Source: Mixta intestinalis (GTDB taxonomy: Bacteria > Pseudomonadota > Gammaproteobacteria > Enterobacterales > Enterobacteriaceae). Taken from it: a stretch of 64,000 bases of DNA. Shown here one piece after another: positions 24,285 through 33,912 of this stretch (position 1 is its first letter; each line of letters starts with the position of its first letter). The notes under the pieces were generated by a model. The model saw only the letters and a list, made by a program, of their open reading frames with translations. It had not been told where the DNA came from and made no database searches. The position numbers and the translations under genes were made by a program. The DNA is taken from contig NZ_CP028271.1 of the NCBI RefSeq assembly GCF_009914055.1, forward strand, positions 4,278,001-4,342,000, read 5' to 3'.

Positions 24285-25661
24285 TTAGCGCAGCAGCAGA
24301 TAGAGACTTTCACCATCGCGCACGACGTTAAGCGCCAGGAACGGCGGTTTGCTCTCCAGTGCCTTACGCATCTCTGTCAGGCTCTGTACACGCGTGCGGT
24401 TGACGCCAATAATCACATCATCTTTTTGCAGGCCGACCTGCTCTGCAGGTGTTCCCTTCTGTACATCATCAACCCTGACACCTTTATTGCCGTCCGACAG
24501 CTGACCGTCGCTCAGTGAGGCACCCTGTAGTGCAGGCGTCATCGTTAGCAGTTCGGCGCTGCTCATCGTCCGGGCGCTGGCGTCCAGTTTCACCGTAACC
24601 GATACTGGTTTTCCGTCGCGCAGCAGGCCAATTTTTACCGCTTTGCCCGGCTGGGTGGTGCCGATTTTTACTCGTAGTTCGGCAAAGCTGGTAATCGGTT
24701 TATCATCTACCGTGGTAATAATATCGCCCGCTTTGATTCCGGCGGTTGCCGCCGCCGAGTGAGGCAGCACTTCCGAAACAAAAGCGCCGCGCTGGGCATC
24801 GACGTTAAAAGCACGCGCCATTTCGGCCGTCATTTCCGTTCCTTTAATGCCCAACTGCCCGCGTTTTACTTCGCCGGTTTCAATTAGTTGCTTAGCCAGT
24901 TCAATAGCCATATTGCCCGGAATGGCAAAACCAATGCCGATATTGCCGCCGCTTGAAGCGAGTATCGCCGTATTAATGCCGATCAGCTCGCCGTTCAGGT
25001 TAACCAGCGCGCCGCCGGAGTTGCCACGGTTGATGGCGGCATCGGTTTGAATAAAGTTTTCCAGCCCTTCGAGGTTCAGGCCGCTGCGTCCCAGCGCCGA
25101 AATAATGCCGGAAGTGGCGGTTTGCCCCAGACCAAAAGGGTTACCGATAGCAATAGCAAAATCGCCTACGCGTAGCCGATCGGAATCGGCCACCTTAATT
25201 TGCGTCAGATTCTGTGCGTTCTCCAGCTGAATCAGCGCAATATCGGTTTGTTCGTCGCGCCCGATGAGTTTGGCGTCATATTCGCGCCCGTCGCTGAGCT
25301 GTACGCTGATTTTATCCGCGCCGTTCACCACGTGATTATTGGTCAGCACATAGCCTTTTTGTGCGTCAATAATCACCCCGGAACCCAGCCCCTCAAACGG
25401 CTGTGGTTGCGCATCCTCCTGTCCCTGACCAAAAAAGCGTTTTAACGGTTCAGGCAGATCCTGAGCCTGATCCTCTGTCGCGGTGCCTTCAACGTGTACG
25501 CTGACCACGGCAGGTAGCACTTTTTCCAGCATCGGGGCGAGGCTGGGTAGCGTCTGATCCTGCACCTGAGTCGGTAGTGATGCCATGGCTGACGGCGCCA
25601 TAGTCAGATGCATACCAACGGCCAGGGCTACTGCGCTCAACAATAATGATTTTTTCTTCAT
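24285..25661 (-). CDS. degQ: Periplasmic serine endoprotease DegQ
   Basis: 458 residues from the ATG at 25661; eight extra upstream codons do not look like signal sequence. A signal peptide (about 1-28, MKKK start, cleavage near AMA) sends it to the periplasm. The HtrA protease domain has His in NNHVVNGAD, Asp in EQTDIAL and Ser215 in RGNSGGAL. Two PDZ domains (about 255-350 and 365-455) support cage assembly. It acts as protease and chaperone for misfolded envelope proteins. A DegP could also look like this, but the position next to degS identifies DegQ. Confidence 0.95.
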   Translation of the reverse strand: MKKKSLLLSAVALAVGMHLTMAPSAMASLPTQVQDQTLPSLAPMLEKVLPAVVSVHVEGTATEDQAQDLPEPLKRFFGQGQEDAQPQPFEGLGSGVIIDAQKGYVLTNNHVVNGADKISVQLSDGREYDAKLIGRDEQTDIALIQLENAQNLTQIKVADSDRLRVGDFAIAIGNPFGLGQTATSGIISALGRSGLNLEGLENFIQTDAAINRGNSGGALVNLNGELIGINTAILASSGGNIGIGFAIPGNMAIELAKQLIETGEVKRGQLGIKGTEMTAEMARAFNVDAQRGAFVSEVLPHSAAATAGIKAGDIITTVDDKPITSFAELRVKIGTTQPGKAVKIGLLRDGKPVSVTVKLDASARTMSSAELLTMTPALQGASLSDGQLSDGNKGVRVDDVQKGTPAEQVGLQKDDVIIGVNRTRVQSLTEMRKALESKPPFLALNVVRDGESLYLLLR

Positions 25662-25759
25662 CGTTACGACGCTCTCGCTGCTCAACTGGGGAAAAGGGTG
25701 GATGGTTTGATATCGATCTGGTGACGTTAAAGAAAAAGGGCGCGGGTGCGCCCTGTTTA

Positions 25760-26161
25760 TCAGCTACGCGGCGAACGTTCACCACGCAGAAGGCCGGATG
25801 CGCCTTCTGAATAATCACGCGGCATTTGCACCGGTGCCTGATCGTTATCCGCTTCCGCTTCAGTCAGCTGGTAAGCGAACGGATTCTTCTCACCGGGCAG
25901 ATTCGGCAGCAGATCATTAGAGCCTTTCGCCATATGCTGGTAAAGCTGGCGATAATCGCGAGCCATATTATCCAGCAGTTCAGCGCTCTGCGCGAAATGG
26001 TTGGTCAGCTCTTCGCGGTAATCCGCCAGCTCTGCCTTAGATTTTTCCAGCTCGTACTGCATGCTGCGCTGTTCACGCAGTTTTTTATTGCCAAACCGCA
26101 TGGCGACGGCGCCGATAATAATGCCAACGACTAACCCAATTAGCCCGTATTCCCAGGTCAT
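25760..26161 (-). CDS. zapG: ZapG (YhcB), inner-membrane envelope biogenesis and division protein
   Basis: 133 residues from the ATG at 26161, which is followed by the family start MTWEYGLIGL; an upstream in-frame start at 26206 would add unlikely residues before the membrane helix. It has a single N-terminal transmembrane segment (about 5-22) and a cytosolic coiled coil (about 30-75) rich in Glu, Lys and Gln, then a low-complexity tail. In E. coli it coordinates envelope growth and division. It is divergent from zapE and upstream of degQ, as in E. coli. Confidence 0.95.
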   Translation of the reverse strand: MTWEYGLIGLVVGIIIGAVAMRFGNKKLREQRSMQYELEKSKAELADYREELTNHFAQSAELLDNMARDYRQLYQHMAKGSNDLLPNLPGEKNPFAYQLTEAEADNDQAPVQMPRDYSEGASGLLRGERSPRS

Positions 26162-26335
26162 AATGACTCCCGTATTGTCCTCGTTGTTCCGTAGGGCGTA
26201 ACACACATAATAATAGCCACTATAACCGTTAATCTTGCGGAAGTGGAATCCTGCGGCAGCTTCGCTTAGTGTAGAACGGACTTTTTTTCAGCAAACAGGC
26301 AGCGACCTGTGATTTTTAGGGAAGTAAGACGAAGT

Positions 26336-27451
26336 ATGCAAACGATGTCACCTTTGGCGCGCTATGAGCAGGCGCTCGCGCAAGGCGAGTATCAGCCTGA
26401 TGAAGTACAGCGCGCCGCTATCAGTCGGTTAGACGCTATCCAGCAGGCGTTGAGCGCCGAAACGCCTTCAACCCAGCCGGGCGGTGGCTGGTTCGGCAAA
26501 CTGCTCGGCAAGAAAAAAAATGACGCCCGAACGCCGGTACGTGGCCTTTATATGTGGGGCGGCGTAGGGCGTGGAAAGACCTGGGTAATGGACCTGTTTT
26601 TTCAGTCTATTCCTGGCGAGCGTAAGCTGCGGCTCCATTTTCACCGTTTTATGTTGCGCGTACACGAAGAGTTAACCGCGCTGCAGGGCGAAAGTGACCC
26701 TCTGGAAATCGTCGCAGATCGCTTTAAGGCGCAGACGGATGTGCTCTGCTTTGATGAATTCTTCGTTTCGGATATTACCGATGCAATGCTGTTAGGCACC
26801 CTGATGGAGGCGCTATTTGCCCGCGGTATTACGCTGGTAGCGACATCAAATATTCCGCCTGACGAGCTTTATCGTAACGGTTTGCAGCGCGCGCGCTTTT
26901 TACCCGCCATCGAACAAATTAAACAGCATTGCGAGATTATGAACGTTGATGCTGGCGTCGATTACCGCCTGCGTACGTTAACTTCGGCGCACCTCTGGAT
27001 GTATCCGCTCAACGCGGAGACACAGCAGGCGATGACCCGCATGTTTACGGCGCTGGCAGGGCAGGAAGCAGAGGAAAAGCCGGTACTGGAAATTAATCAC
27101 CGTCAGCTGGCAACGCAGGGCGTGGCGCATGGCGTGCTGGCTATCGATTTCGCCACGCTGTGCGGGGAAGGGCGTAGCCAGCATGATTACATTGAGCTTT
27201 CGCACCGTTTTCATAGCGTGCTGCTGCTGGATGTGCCGGTAATGCACGCCCGTAGTGAAGATCGCGCCCGCCGCTTCCTGGCGCTGGTAGATGAGTTTTA
27301 TGAGCGGCACGTGAAGCTGGTGGTATCGGCAGAGGCATCGCTGTTCGATATCTATCAGGGGGAACGGTTGAAATTTGAATATCAACGCTGCCTGTCGCGT
27401 CTGCAGGAGATGCAGAGCGAAGAGTATCTGCGGCTGAAACATCTCTCCTGA
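26336..27451 (+). CDS. zapE: Cell division protein ZapE, AAA-type ATPase
   Basis: 371 residues from the ATG at 26336; an upstream in-frame ATG at 26309 lacks homology. The Walker A motif GGVGRGKT lies at about 74-81, Walker B as CFDEFFV near 140. The C-terminal part (LVDEFYERHVKLV, then QRCLSRLQEMQSEEYL) is nearly identical to E. coli ZapE. It associates with FtsZ late in constriction and destabilises FtsZ polymers with ATP. It is divergent from zapG and followed by the rplM-rpsI operon. Confidence 0.96.
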   Translation: MQTMSPLARYEQALAQGEYQPDEVQRAAISRLDAIQQALSAETPSTQPGGGWFGKLLGKKKNDARTPVRGLYMWGGVGRGKTWVMDLFFQSIPGERKLRLHFHRFMLRVHEELTALQGESDPLEIVADRFKAQTDVLCFDEFFVSDITDAMLLGTLMEALFARGITLVATSNIPPDELYRNGLQRARFLPAIEQIKQHCEIMNVDAGVDYRLRTLTSAHLWMYPLNAETQQAMTRMFTALAGQEAEEKPVLEINHRQLATQGVAHGVLAIDFATLCGEGRSQHDYIELSHRFHSVLLLDVPVMHARSEDRARRFLALVDEFYERHVKLVVSAEASLFDIYQGERLKFEYQRCLSRLQEMQSEEYLRLKHLS

Positions 27452-27502
27452 ACCGGGTGCGTTTTTTAATGAAAAGTGATCGATCTTTGGTAATGACTTC
27501 TC

Positions 27503-27677
27503 TATAATCTTGCGACCCCACGTTACGACAAGGTTTTTTTTCCCAGAAACTTTGTAGCACCGGCAAAACTGTCCGAGGGGGTGGGCTTGCTGGTCGATAA
27601 GGTCGTGTGAGCCTCAACCGTTTATTCAAGCGTTTGGGATTTCACCAACGTGTAACTTAATTTGGGTAAGCTTTTAG
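27503..27677 (+). promoter_or_regulatory. rplM promoter region and leader
   Basis: A perfect -10 hexamer TATAAT lies at 27503-27508, but the -35 is poor. Transcription from it would give an untranslated leader of about 160 bases, GC-rich and able to fold, ahead of rplM. Enterobacterial rplM-rpsI mRNAs are regulated by L13 binding to a leader structure; this region is the candidate, but I have not resolved the fold. Confidence 0.5.
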
Positions 27678-28106
27678 ATGAAAACTTTTACAGCTAAGCC
27701 AGAAACCGTCCAACGTGACTGGTATGTAGTTGATGCGACAGGCAAAACTTTAGGTCGTTTAGCGACTGAACTGGCGCGCCGTCTGCGTGGCAAGCATAAA
27801 GCGGAATATACACCGCACGTCGATACCGGTGATTACATCATCGTGCTGAACGCAGAAAAAGTTGCTGTTACCGGCAACAAACGTAGCGACAAGATCTATT
27901 ACCATCACACCGGTCACATCGGTGGTATCAAGCAAGCGACCTTCGAAGAGATGATTGCTCGCCGTCCTGAGCGTGTGATTGAAATCGCGGTTAAAGGCAT
28001 GCTGCCAAAGGGCCCGCTGGGTCGTGCTATGTACCGTAAACTGAAAGTTTACGCGGGCAACGAGCACAACCATGCGGCACAGCAACCGCAAGTTCTTGAC
28101 ATTTAA
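27678..28106 (+). CDS. rplM: 50S ribosomal protein L13
   Basis: 142 residues, full length, essentially the enteric L13 sequence (MKTFTAKPETV start; basic KRSDKIYYHHTGH segment; NHAAQQPQVLDI end). L13 is an early 50S assembly protein binding 23S rRNA, and with S9 it forms the rplM-rpsI operon. rpsI begins 15 bases after its stop. Translation is probably autoregulated through the leader upstream. Confidence 0.99.
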   Translation: MKTFTAKPETVQRDWYVVDATGKTLGRLATELARRLRGKHKAEYTPHVDTGDYIIVLNAEKVAVTGNKRSDKIYYHHTGHIGGIKQATFEEMIARRPERVIEIAVKGMLPKGPLGRAMYRKLKVYAGNEHNHAAQQPQVLDI

Positions 28107-28121
28107 TCGGGATTACAGGCA

Positions 28122-28514
28122 ATGGCTGAAACTCAAAACTACGGCACTGGTCGCCGCAAAAGCTCTTCCGCTCGCGTCTTCATTAAGCCGGGTAGCGGTA
28201 ACATCGTTATCAATCAGCGTTCTCTGGAACAGTACTTCGGTCGCGAAACTGCCCGCATGGTAGTTCGTCAGCCGCTGGAACTGCTGGATATGGTTGGTAA
28301 ATTCGATCTGTACATCACCGTTAAAGGTGGTGGTATCTCTGGTCAGGCTGGTGCGATCCGTCATGGTATCACCCGTGCGCTGATGGAGTATGACGAGTCA
28401 CTGCGTGGCGAACTGCGTAAAGCAGGTTTCGTTACCCGTGATGCTCGTGAGGTTGAACGTAAGAAAGTCGGTCTGCGTAAAGCACGCCGTCGTCCGCAGT
28501 TCTCCAAACGTTAA
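28122..28514 (+). CDS. rpsI: 30S ribosomal protein S9
   Basis: 130 residues, full length. The conserved C-terminal tail ending RRRPQFSKR reaches the P-site tRNA in the 30S head. N-terminal GTGRRKSSSARVF is typical. It is translated from the rplM-rpsI mRNA (ACAGGCA upstream of the ATG). A strong intrinsic terminator follows 30 bases after the stop. Confidence 0.99.
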   Translation: MAETQNYGTGRRKSSSARVFIKPGSGNIVINQRSLEQYFGRETARMVVRQPLELLDMVGKFDLYITVKGGGISGQAGAIRHGITRALMEYDESLRGELRKAGFVTRDAREVERKKVGLRKARRRPQFSKR

Positions 28515-28544
28515 TTGCTGCTGCTTCGGCAGACGCAGTTACAG

Positions 28545-28574
28545 AAAGCCCGACGCTTTGCGTCGGGTTTTTTT
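28545..28574 (+). terminator. rplM-rpsI terminator
   Basis: CCCGACGC / GCGTCGGG perfect 8-base stem (28549-28556 with 28560-28567), 3-base loop, then seven T. Confidence 0.95.
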
Positions 28575-28816
28575 ATGCCTCTGATTCACCGTAATATCGG
28601 ACTATTACGCTTTTTTACCGGCAATTCTTTTCTTCCTTCCCCCACAAACTGCCTAAAATCTGGTAAACTGACTGTCACTTTGCGCCCGTTAAACGGAGAG
28701 AATCCCGACAGGAAGGGGATTCACAGGATTCCGGCTGGCGGGTGATGTCGTTAAGCAGGTTAGTCGCCGCGCGGTTGGCTATTCGCACTGTATTCTGGAT
28801 AAACTTGGAGGTTTTC
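28575..28816 (+). promoter_or_regulatory. sspA upstream region
   Basis: Gene-free. It holds a small hairpin GAATCCC / GGGATTC (28700-28706 with 28716-28722) in the probable sspA leader. No promoter with good spacing stands out. An in-frame ATG at 28742 gives an N-terminal extension absent from known SspA proteins. Confidence 0.4.
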
Positions 28817-29458
28817 ATGGCTGTCGCTGCCAACAAACGTTCGGTAATGACGCTGTTTTCTGGTCCCACTGACATTTTCAGCCATCAGGTACGTATCGTA
28901 CTGGCCGAGAAAGGTGTCAGCGTAGAGATCGAGCAGGTTGAAATGGATAATCTGCCGCAGGATCTGATTGACCTCAACCCGTATCGCACCGTTCCAACGC
29001 TGGTGGATCGTGAGCTGACGCTATATGAATCACGCATCATTATGGAATATCTCGACGAGCGTTTCCCACACCCGCCGTTGATGCCAGTTTATCCGGTTGC
29101 GCGTGGTGAAAGCCGTCTGATGATGCACCGTATTGAGCAGGACTGGTACAGTCTGATGCGTACCATCGAAACGGGTTCCGGCCAGCAGGTAGAGAATGCG
29201 CGTAAACAGCTGCGTGAAGAACTGTTGGCTATTGCTCCGCTCTTTACCCGTACGCCGTTCTTTCTGAGCGAAGAGTTTAGTCTGGTGGATTGCTATCTGG
29301 CCCCGTTGCTGTGGCGTTTGCCGCTGCTTGGCGTTGAGCTGGTCGGAAGCGGTACGAAAGAACTGAAAGGCTATATGACACGCGTCTTTGAACGTGATTC
29401 TTTCCTTGCTTCGCTGACCGAAGCAGAACGCGAAATGCGCCTGCAAGCCCGAGGCTAA
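28817..29458 (+). CDS. sspA: Stringent starvation protein A
   Basis: 213 residues from the ATG at 28817, with GGAG 6 bases upstream; the longer frame from 28742 is rejected because SspA starts MAVAANKR. Glutathione S-transferase fold (thioredoxin-like domain about 10-85, helical domain 95-205) without transferase activity. It binds RNA polymerase and sigma-70, is needed for P1 late gene expression and acid tolerance, and lowers H-NS during starvation. The RNA-polymerase-contact surface around PHPP (about 84-87) is conserved. sspB follows 5 bases later. Confidence 0.97.
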   Translation: MAVAANKRSVMTLFSGPTDIFSHQVRIVLAEKGVSVEIEQVEMDNLPQDLIDLNPYRTVPTLVDRELTLYESRIIMEYLDERFPHPPLMPVYPVARGESRLMMHRIEQDWYSLMRTIETGSGQQVENARKQLREELLAIAPLFTRTPFFLSEEFSLVDCYLAPLLWRLPLLGVELVGSGTKELKGYMTRVFERDSFLASLTEAEREMRLQARG

Positions 29459-29463
29459 CGGCT

Positions 29464-29952
29464 ATGGAAATGTCTCAACTAACCGCACGTCGTCCTTACC
29501 TGCTACGCGCCTTCTATGAGTGGCTGCTGGATAACCAACTTACGCCGCATCTGGTTGTAGACATTAATTTGCCAGGTGTAATGGTGCCGCTGGAATATGC
29601 CCGTGACGGACAGATTGTATTGAATATTGCGCCGCGCGCGGTAGGTAATCTGGAGTTGGGGAACGATGAAGTGCGTTTCAATGCGCGCTTTGGCGGCGTG
29701 CCACGGCAGGTAACGGTGCCGATCGCTGCCGTATTGGCTATTTACGCGCGTGAAAATGGCGCGGGTACCATGTTTGAACCTGAACCCGCCTATGAACTGA
29801 TGGAAGGCGAAGAGCTTACCCAGGGTACGGAAGAGACGGTTATGTCAGTGATTGATGGCGATCGTCCTGATAACACTGACGCGGAAGATGAAAGCCCAGA
29901 GGACGATCCGCCGCCACGTGGTGGGCGTCCCGCTTTACGTGTTGTAAAATGA
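29464..29952 (+). CDS. sspB: SspB, ClpXP adaptor for ssrA-tagged proteins
   Basis: 162 residues. The N-terminal folded domain (about 5-110) binds the ssrA tag and RseA fragments. A disordered acidic linker follows. The C-terminal GGRPALRVVK (last ten residues) is the ClpX-docking motif and is perfectly preserved. It speeds delivery of stalled translation products to ClpXP. Operon partner of sspA; terminated by a perfect hairpin right after the stop. Confidence 0.98.
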   Translation: MEMSQLTARRPYLLRAFYEWLLDNQLTPHLVVDINLPGVMVPLEYARDGQIVLNIAPRAVGNLELGNDEVRFNARFGGVPRQVTVPIAAVLAIYARENGAGTMFEPEPAYELMEGEELTQGTEETVMSVIDGDRPDNTDAEDESPEDDPPPRGGRPALRVVK

Positions 29953-29954
29953 AA

Positions 29955-29979
29955 AACGGGCCTACAGGCCCGTTTTTTT
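29955..29979 (+). terminator. sspAB terminator
   Basis: ACGGGCC / GGCCCGT stem, 4-base loop TACA, followed by seven T; A-run on the left side makes it partly bidirectional. Confidence 0.93.
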
Positions 29980-30568
29980 AGGCCTGATGTTTAGCGTAGC
30001 ACCAGTGTGGAAACTACAGCTTCTTCAGTATTTGAAATTATTATCAAGCCTCTTAAATAGCATTTTTAAATATTTACTTTAAATTTATTACGTATTCCAC
30101 TACTTGAGCTTTTCTTTCGCGACGACATTTTTTAGCTAAAAAAAATGTCATTTATAGAATAAATACTAATTAATTATCTAAAGTATTTTGATTGTTAATC
30201 ATGTTTTTATTTCCTCGCTATAAAAATCTTTATCCAAAAATATCGTTATCTTTAAGTTAGTCAAGTAATGGCATGGGAGTTATTATCTATGAAATCAATT
30301 CGATATGAAAATCAGGAGCGATTTGAAAAATTCTACAGGGTAATTTAATTATTTATTTATGCTCATTAACATTTTAAAGTGTCTGCCGGGTTAGTACATT
30401 ATTGTTAAACATGAAAGTGGAAAAGTAACTTGACCGGTACGTTAATTTTATTGACATTAGTTATTGTGTTAAATTTTTTTATCTATTACCGCCAAAGAGT
30501 TATGATGTGGCTTTGGTGATTTTTAATATTTTAATTCCGCAAAGAACATTAGCAAATGGAGTTGTTAC
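29980..30568. other. AT-rich spacer upstream of the autotransporter gene
   Basis: About 590 bases with strikingly low GC, unlike the flanking core genes; the kind of DNA H-NS binds. It contains a 19-codon frame (30289-30348, MKSIRYENQERFEKFYRVI) with GGGAG upstream, of unknown meaning. A TTGACA (30451-30456) has no partner -10 at proper spacing. A TATGAT (30501-30506) could start transcription about 55 bases before the autotransporter ATG. Confidence 0.6.
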
Positions 30569-33500
30569 ATGTCTAAGTTAAAAAATCATGTAAGAATTAA
30601 AGCGGGTGGCGTTAGATTCAGAAAACGTTATCTGGCTGGTTTAGTGAGTACGCTACTGGTTACCGGGTACTCTCTCTCTTCCTCTGCCGCACCGATATTT
30701 GTGGTGGATGATGAGCACGAGCAGGATCTTAAGTTAAGCGGTGGGGAGTATGAGGCTAAATTTTCGGACTGGGAAAACGCCACCATTTTTGCCAGCGGGC
30801 CAGGAAGAAAAATCGAAGCAAACGATATAACAATCAATACCAGCGACGCGGCACTTGATAATAAAGCCGTTTCGGTAGAAAACGGTGCTGTAGTTATATT
30901 AAATAATTCCACCATCAATGGCGGCTACCTGCGTAGTACGGGTGCTACCATTGAGCTAAACGATACAAGCATAAATGCGACGCTCGGCAGCAATGTTTTA
31001 AGCGTAAATAGTAATAGCACCCTGAATATTAATAACAGCACTATTAATTTCGTAAATAATCAGTTTGGCTATGCGTTGACCACCAGTAATGGCGCTACGC
31101 TGGGTATCAACAATCTGACCACTAACGGCGCGTTATATATTGCCGATGCGAAAGGCTCACTTAATAATAGCACAGTTAACCACTCTTCCATTTTTAATGC
31201 TGTGGCGGTGAATAACTCTAATTTAGCGATAACCGGAACTAAGATTAATAATAACCATGCCGACAGCGGTACGGGCCTGAGCCTGACTAATAACAGCAAG
31301 GTTAAATTTCAGGATGGACATATAAAAAGTGCAGGTAAAGCGTTGGAAATTATTTCCAGTGAATTTACCGGTAAAAACTTAAATATTACTTCTAGTAAGA
31401 ACAGGGCCATTGAGGCTTCCCAGCTAAGTAAAATTTCACTAACTGATTCTGATATTAAGGGTAATATTGGTATATTTGCTAATTCTTCTGAGGTAAAACT
31501 CACCGATGTTAATATTGACCTGGAAGCTTCGCCGACGCCTATTTCATACGGCTGGGGTCTGTGGGTGCAAAACGTACAGAACTGTACCGGAGAGTGTGGT
31601 ACAGCTGTTATCACCCGCACTAAGATTGAAACTAAAGGTGATGATGCCTATGGTATATCAATAAGTGCTGGCGCTCATGCAAAGGCGGAAGAGCTGACTG
31701 TTAACACCAGTGGTGATAAAGCAATAGGTATTAACCTTTCTGGTTCGAATACCAGCAAGATAGCTTCTACGTTGACGTTGAAAAATAGTGCAATCACTAC
31801 CAGTGGCGATGATGCCCATGGTGTAGTGGTACGTAACGGACGTGATACCAAAATTAATACGGCCGATCTGACAGATGTCACAATTAATACGTCGGGTGAA
31901 TATTCGGCTGCGCTGGGCGTCTGGGAAGGGGCTTCAGTAAAGGCCACAAATTTAACTGTTAATAACAGTGGCCCGAACAGTGATATTTTTTATATGCGTG
32001 ATGGTAGTGCAGCGTTGCGCAACCAGTTAACCGTTGAAAATAGCACGCTCAATAATAGCCAGGGAAACGGCATTTATGGTCATGGCTTCAGTGATATCCT
32101 GCTAAAAGATTCAACTATCACGGTTAAAGAGAAGCTGCTGAAGGCTTTTACCGGTTCTGATGTAAAACTTGATTTAGATAATGTTACGGCTAAAGGCGAT
32201 GTTACTGCTGCTGGAGATGCCGGGATCAATATGAACCTCATTAATGCTTCCAGTCTGACCGGAGCTATTACCGCAGCTGAAGATACTAACGTCAATATAA
32301 AACTCCTTAGCGGTTCCAGCCTGACTGGGGCGGTAAATGGGGTAAATAGCTTTGATCATCAGGGCAAGAGTTGGACCATAACCGGCGACTCTGATGTGAA
32401 AACATTACATAACGCAGGTGAGATCATTTTCGATCAAACAGGCTCTGCGGGACGTACTCTGACCGTTAAGGGCGACTATATTAGCGATAACGGTAATCTG
32501 ACGTTGTTGACGCGTTTAGGCGATGATAATTCGTTAACGGATCGCTTGATAGTGGAAGGTAGTACAGCCGGAACTACTAATCTGAAGATTTATAACGATG
32601 GTGGGCTGGGCGCTGAAACCAATGACGGTATTAAAGTGGTTATGGTAGGAGGCGAATCTAACGGATCTTTTAGACTGGAAAATCGTGTTGGTTACGGCGG
32701 TTATGAATATTTCCTCTATAAAGGGGGCGTATCCGATAACGACGGCAATTGGTATCTGCGTTCTACATACGAAGATCCGGAAATTCCCGATCCGGAACCA
32801 GAAGATCCAGAACCTAACCCTAACCCAACACCTAATCCAACGCCCGATCCGGCCCCATCGCCGAATCCTACACCGGATCGAGTCCATCTTGTTGAACCAG
32901 AGGTTGGTGCTTACATCGGTAACCAGGCTATTGCCAATCAGATGTTTAACCTGCGGTTACGCGATCGCGCGGGTGAATCACTGTTCACTCAGCCAAAAGC
33001 CGTTGGGGATTTTGCCTCAACGATGTGGTTACGTACTGAGGGTGGTCAAACCAGAAGTCGGGCCGCTGGAAGGCAGTTAAAAGTCAGAACGAATGCAGTT
33101 GTCACGCAGCTGGGGGGGGATATCGTTCAGTACGATAATGGAGAAGACCTGTTGCGTATTGGTGTGCTGGCCGGCTACGGTGACGCTCATCTGAACTCAC
33201 ATTCTGTTTATACGGGCTATAAAGCAAAAAGCCGTGTTAAAGGTTACAGCGCAGGCTTATATGCAACCTGGTATTCCAGTCAGGATCTGGAACAGGACGG
33301 CATGTATGTTGATGGCTGGTTGCAGCATGGCTGGTTTGATAATGATGTTACCGGTGATAGCTATTCCACCATAAGCTATAAGTCTAAAGGCTTTAGCGCA
33401 TCGTTAGAAACGGGCTATAGTTTGCGACTGGCAGATTTCCCTACCGCTTCATGGTTTATCCAGCCGCAGGCGCAGTTGATCTGGTCCGGCGTTCACGCTG

Positions 33501-33862
33501 ACGATGTTAACGATAAACGCGGCAGTACCATCAACAGTGGCGATCAGGATTACTGGCAGACCCGCCTTGGCGTGCGTACCTGGCTGCGTGGTACCTCACC
33601 GGTGAATCGCCAGCAGATCTTCCAGCCGTTTGTTGAGCTTAACTGGTTACACAATGCCGAAGCTTATGAAGCCGATTACCGCTTTGCTACTGGCAGCCGC
33701 CGTTACACCAGTTCAACGGCGAAGGATGTGGGTGAATTTAAGGTAGGTCTTGAAGGTAAGCTGATGGACAATTTCTCCGTTTGGGGAAATGTTGCTCACC
33801 GCTTTGATGATAATAACTACAGCTATACTTCAGGTATGCTGGGCGTTAAATATCAGTTCTAA
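30569..33862 (+). CDS. Autotransporter (type Va secretion) with beta-helix passenger
   Basis: 1097 residues. A long basic N-terminus precedes the signal sequence (about 1-42, cleavage near SSSAA). The passenger (about 43-730) is built from degenerate repeats rich in Asn, Thr and Ser (NNSTIN, NTSGD, LTVNNS), the pattern of a right-handed beta-helix adhesin of the AIDA/pertactin type. A Pro/Asp/Glu/Asn linker runs at about 733-770, and a 12-strand barrel at about 800-1097 ends in the outer-membrane signature YQF. There are no protease or lipase motifs, so adhesion or aggregation is likely. A close cysteine pair (C339, C343) is unusual in a passenger. AT-rich flank and a site that is variable among enterics suggest acquisition. 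Exact specificity unknown. Confidence 0.88.
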   Translation: MSKLKNHVRIKAGGVRFRKRYLAGLVSTLLVTGYSLSSSAAPIFVVDDEHEQDLKLSGGEYEAKFSDWENATIFASGPGRKIEANDITINTSDAALDNKAVSVENGAVVILNNSTINGGYLRSTGATIELNDTSINATLGSNVLSVNSNSTLNINNSTINFVNNQFGYALTTSNGATLGINNLTTNGALYIADAKGSLNNSTVNHSSIFNAVAVNNSNLAITGTKINNNHADSGTGLSLTNNSKVKFQDGHIKSAGKALEIISSEFTGKNLNITSSKNRAIEASQLSKISLTDSDIKGNIGIFANSSEVKLTDVNIDLEASPTPISYGWGLWVQNVQNCTGECGTAVITRTKIETKGDDAYGISISAGAHAKAEELTVNTSGDKAIGINLSGSNTSKIASTLTLKNSAITTSGDDAHGVVVRNGRDTKINTADLTDVTINTSGEYSAALGVWEGASVKATNLTVNNSGPNSDIFYMRDGSAALRNQLTVENSTLNNSQGNGIYGHGFSDILLKDSTITVKEKLLKAFTGSDVKLDLDNVTAKGDVTAAGDAGINMNLINASSLTGAITAAEDTNVNIKLLSGSSLTGAVNGVNSFDHQGKSWTITGDSDVKTLHNAGEIIFDQTGSAGRTLTVKGDYISDNGNLTLLTRLGDDNSLTDRLIVEGSTAGTTNLKIYNDGGLGAETNDGIKVVMVGGESNGSFRLENRVGYGGYEYFLYKGGVSDNDGNWYLRSTYEDPEIPDPEPEDPEPNPNPTPNPTPDPAPSPNPTPDRVHLVEPEVGAYIGNQAIANQMFNLRLRDRAGESLFTQPKAVGDFASTMWLRTEGGQTRSRAAGRQLKVRTNAVVTQLGGDIVQYDNGEDLLRIGVLAGYGDAHLNSHSVYTGYKAKSRVKGYSAGLYATWYSSQDLEQDGMYVDGWLQHGWFDNDVTGDSYSTISYKSKGFSASLETGYSLRLADFPTASWFIQPQAQLIWSGVHADDVNDKRGSTINSGDQDYWQTRLGVRTWLRGTSPVNRQQIFQPFVELNWLHNAEAYEADYRFATGSRRYTSSTAKDVGEFKVGLEGKLMDNFSVWGNVAHRFDDNNYSYTSGMLGVKYQF

Positions 33863-33912
33863 AGAGTTTTAGGGCGGGCAGTAGCTCGCCCCCTGAGGTT
33901 TTCTCAGGCGTA

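Noticed and set aside
26309..26335. Upstream in-frame start for zapE
   Set aside because: The nine extra residues do not occur in known ZapE proteins, while the ATG at 26336 matches the usual length.
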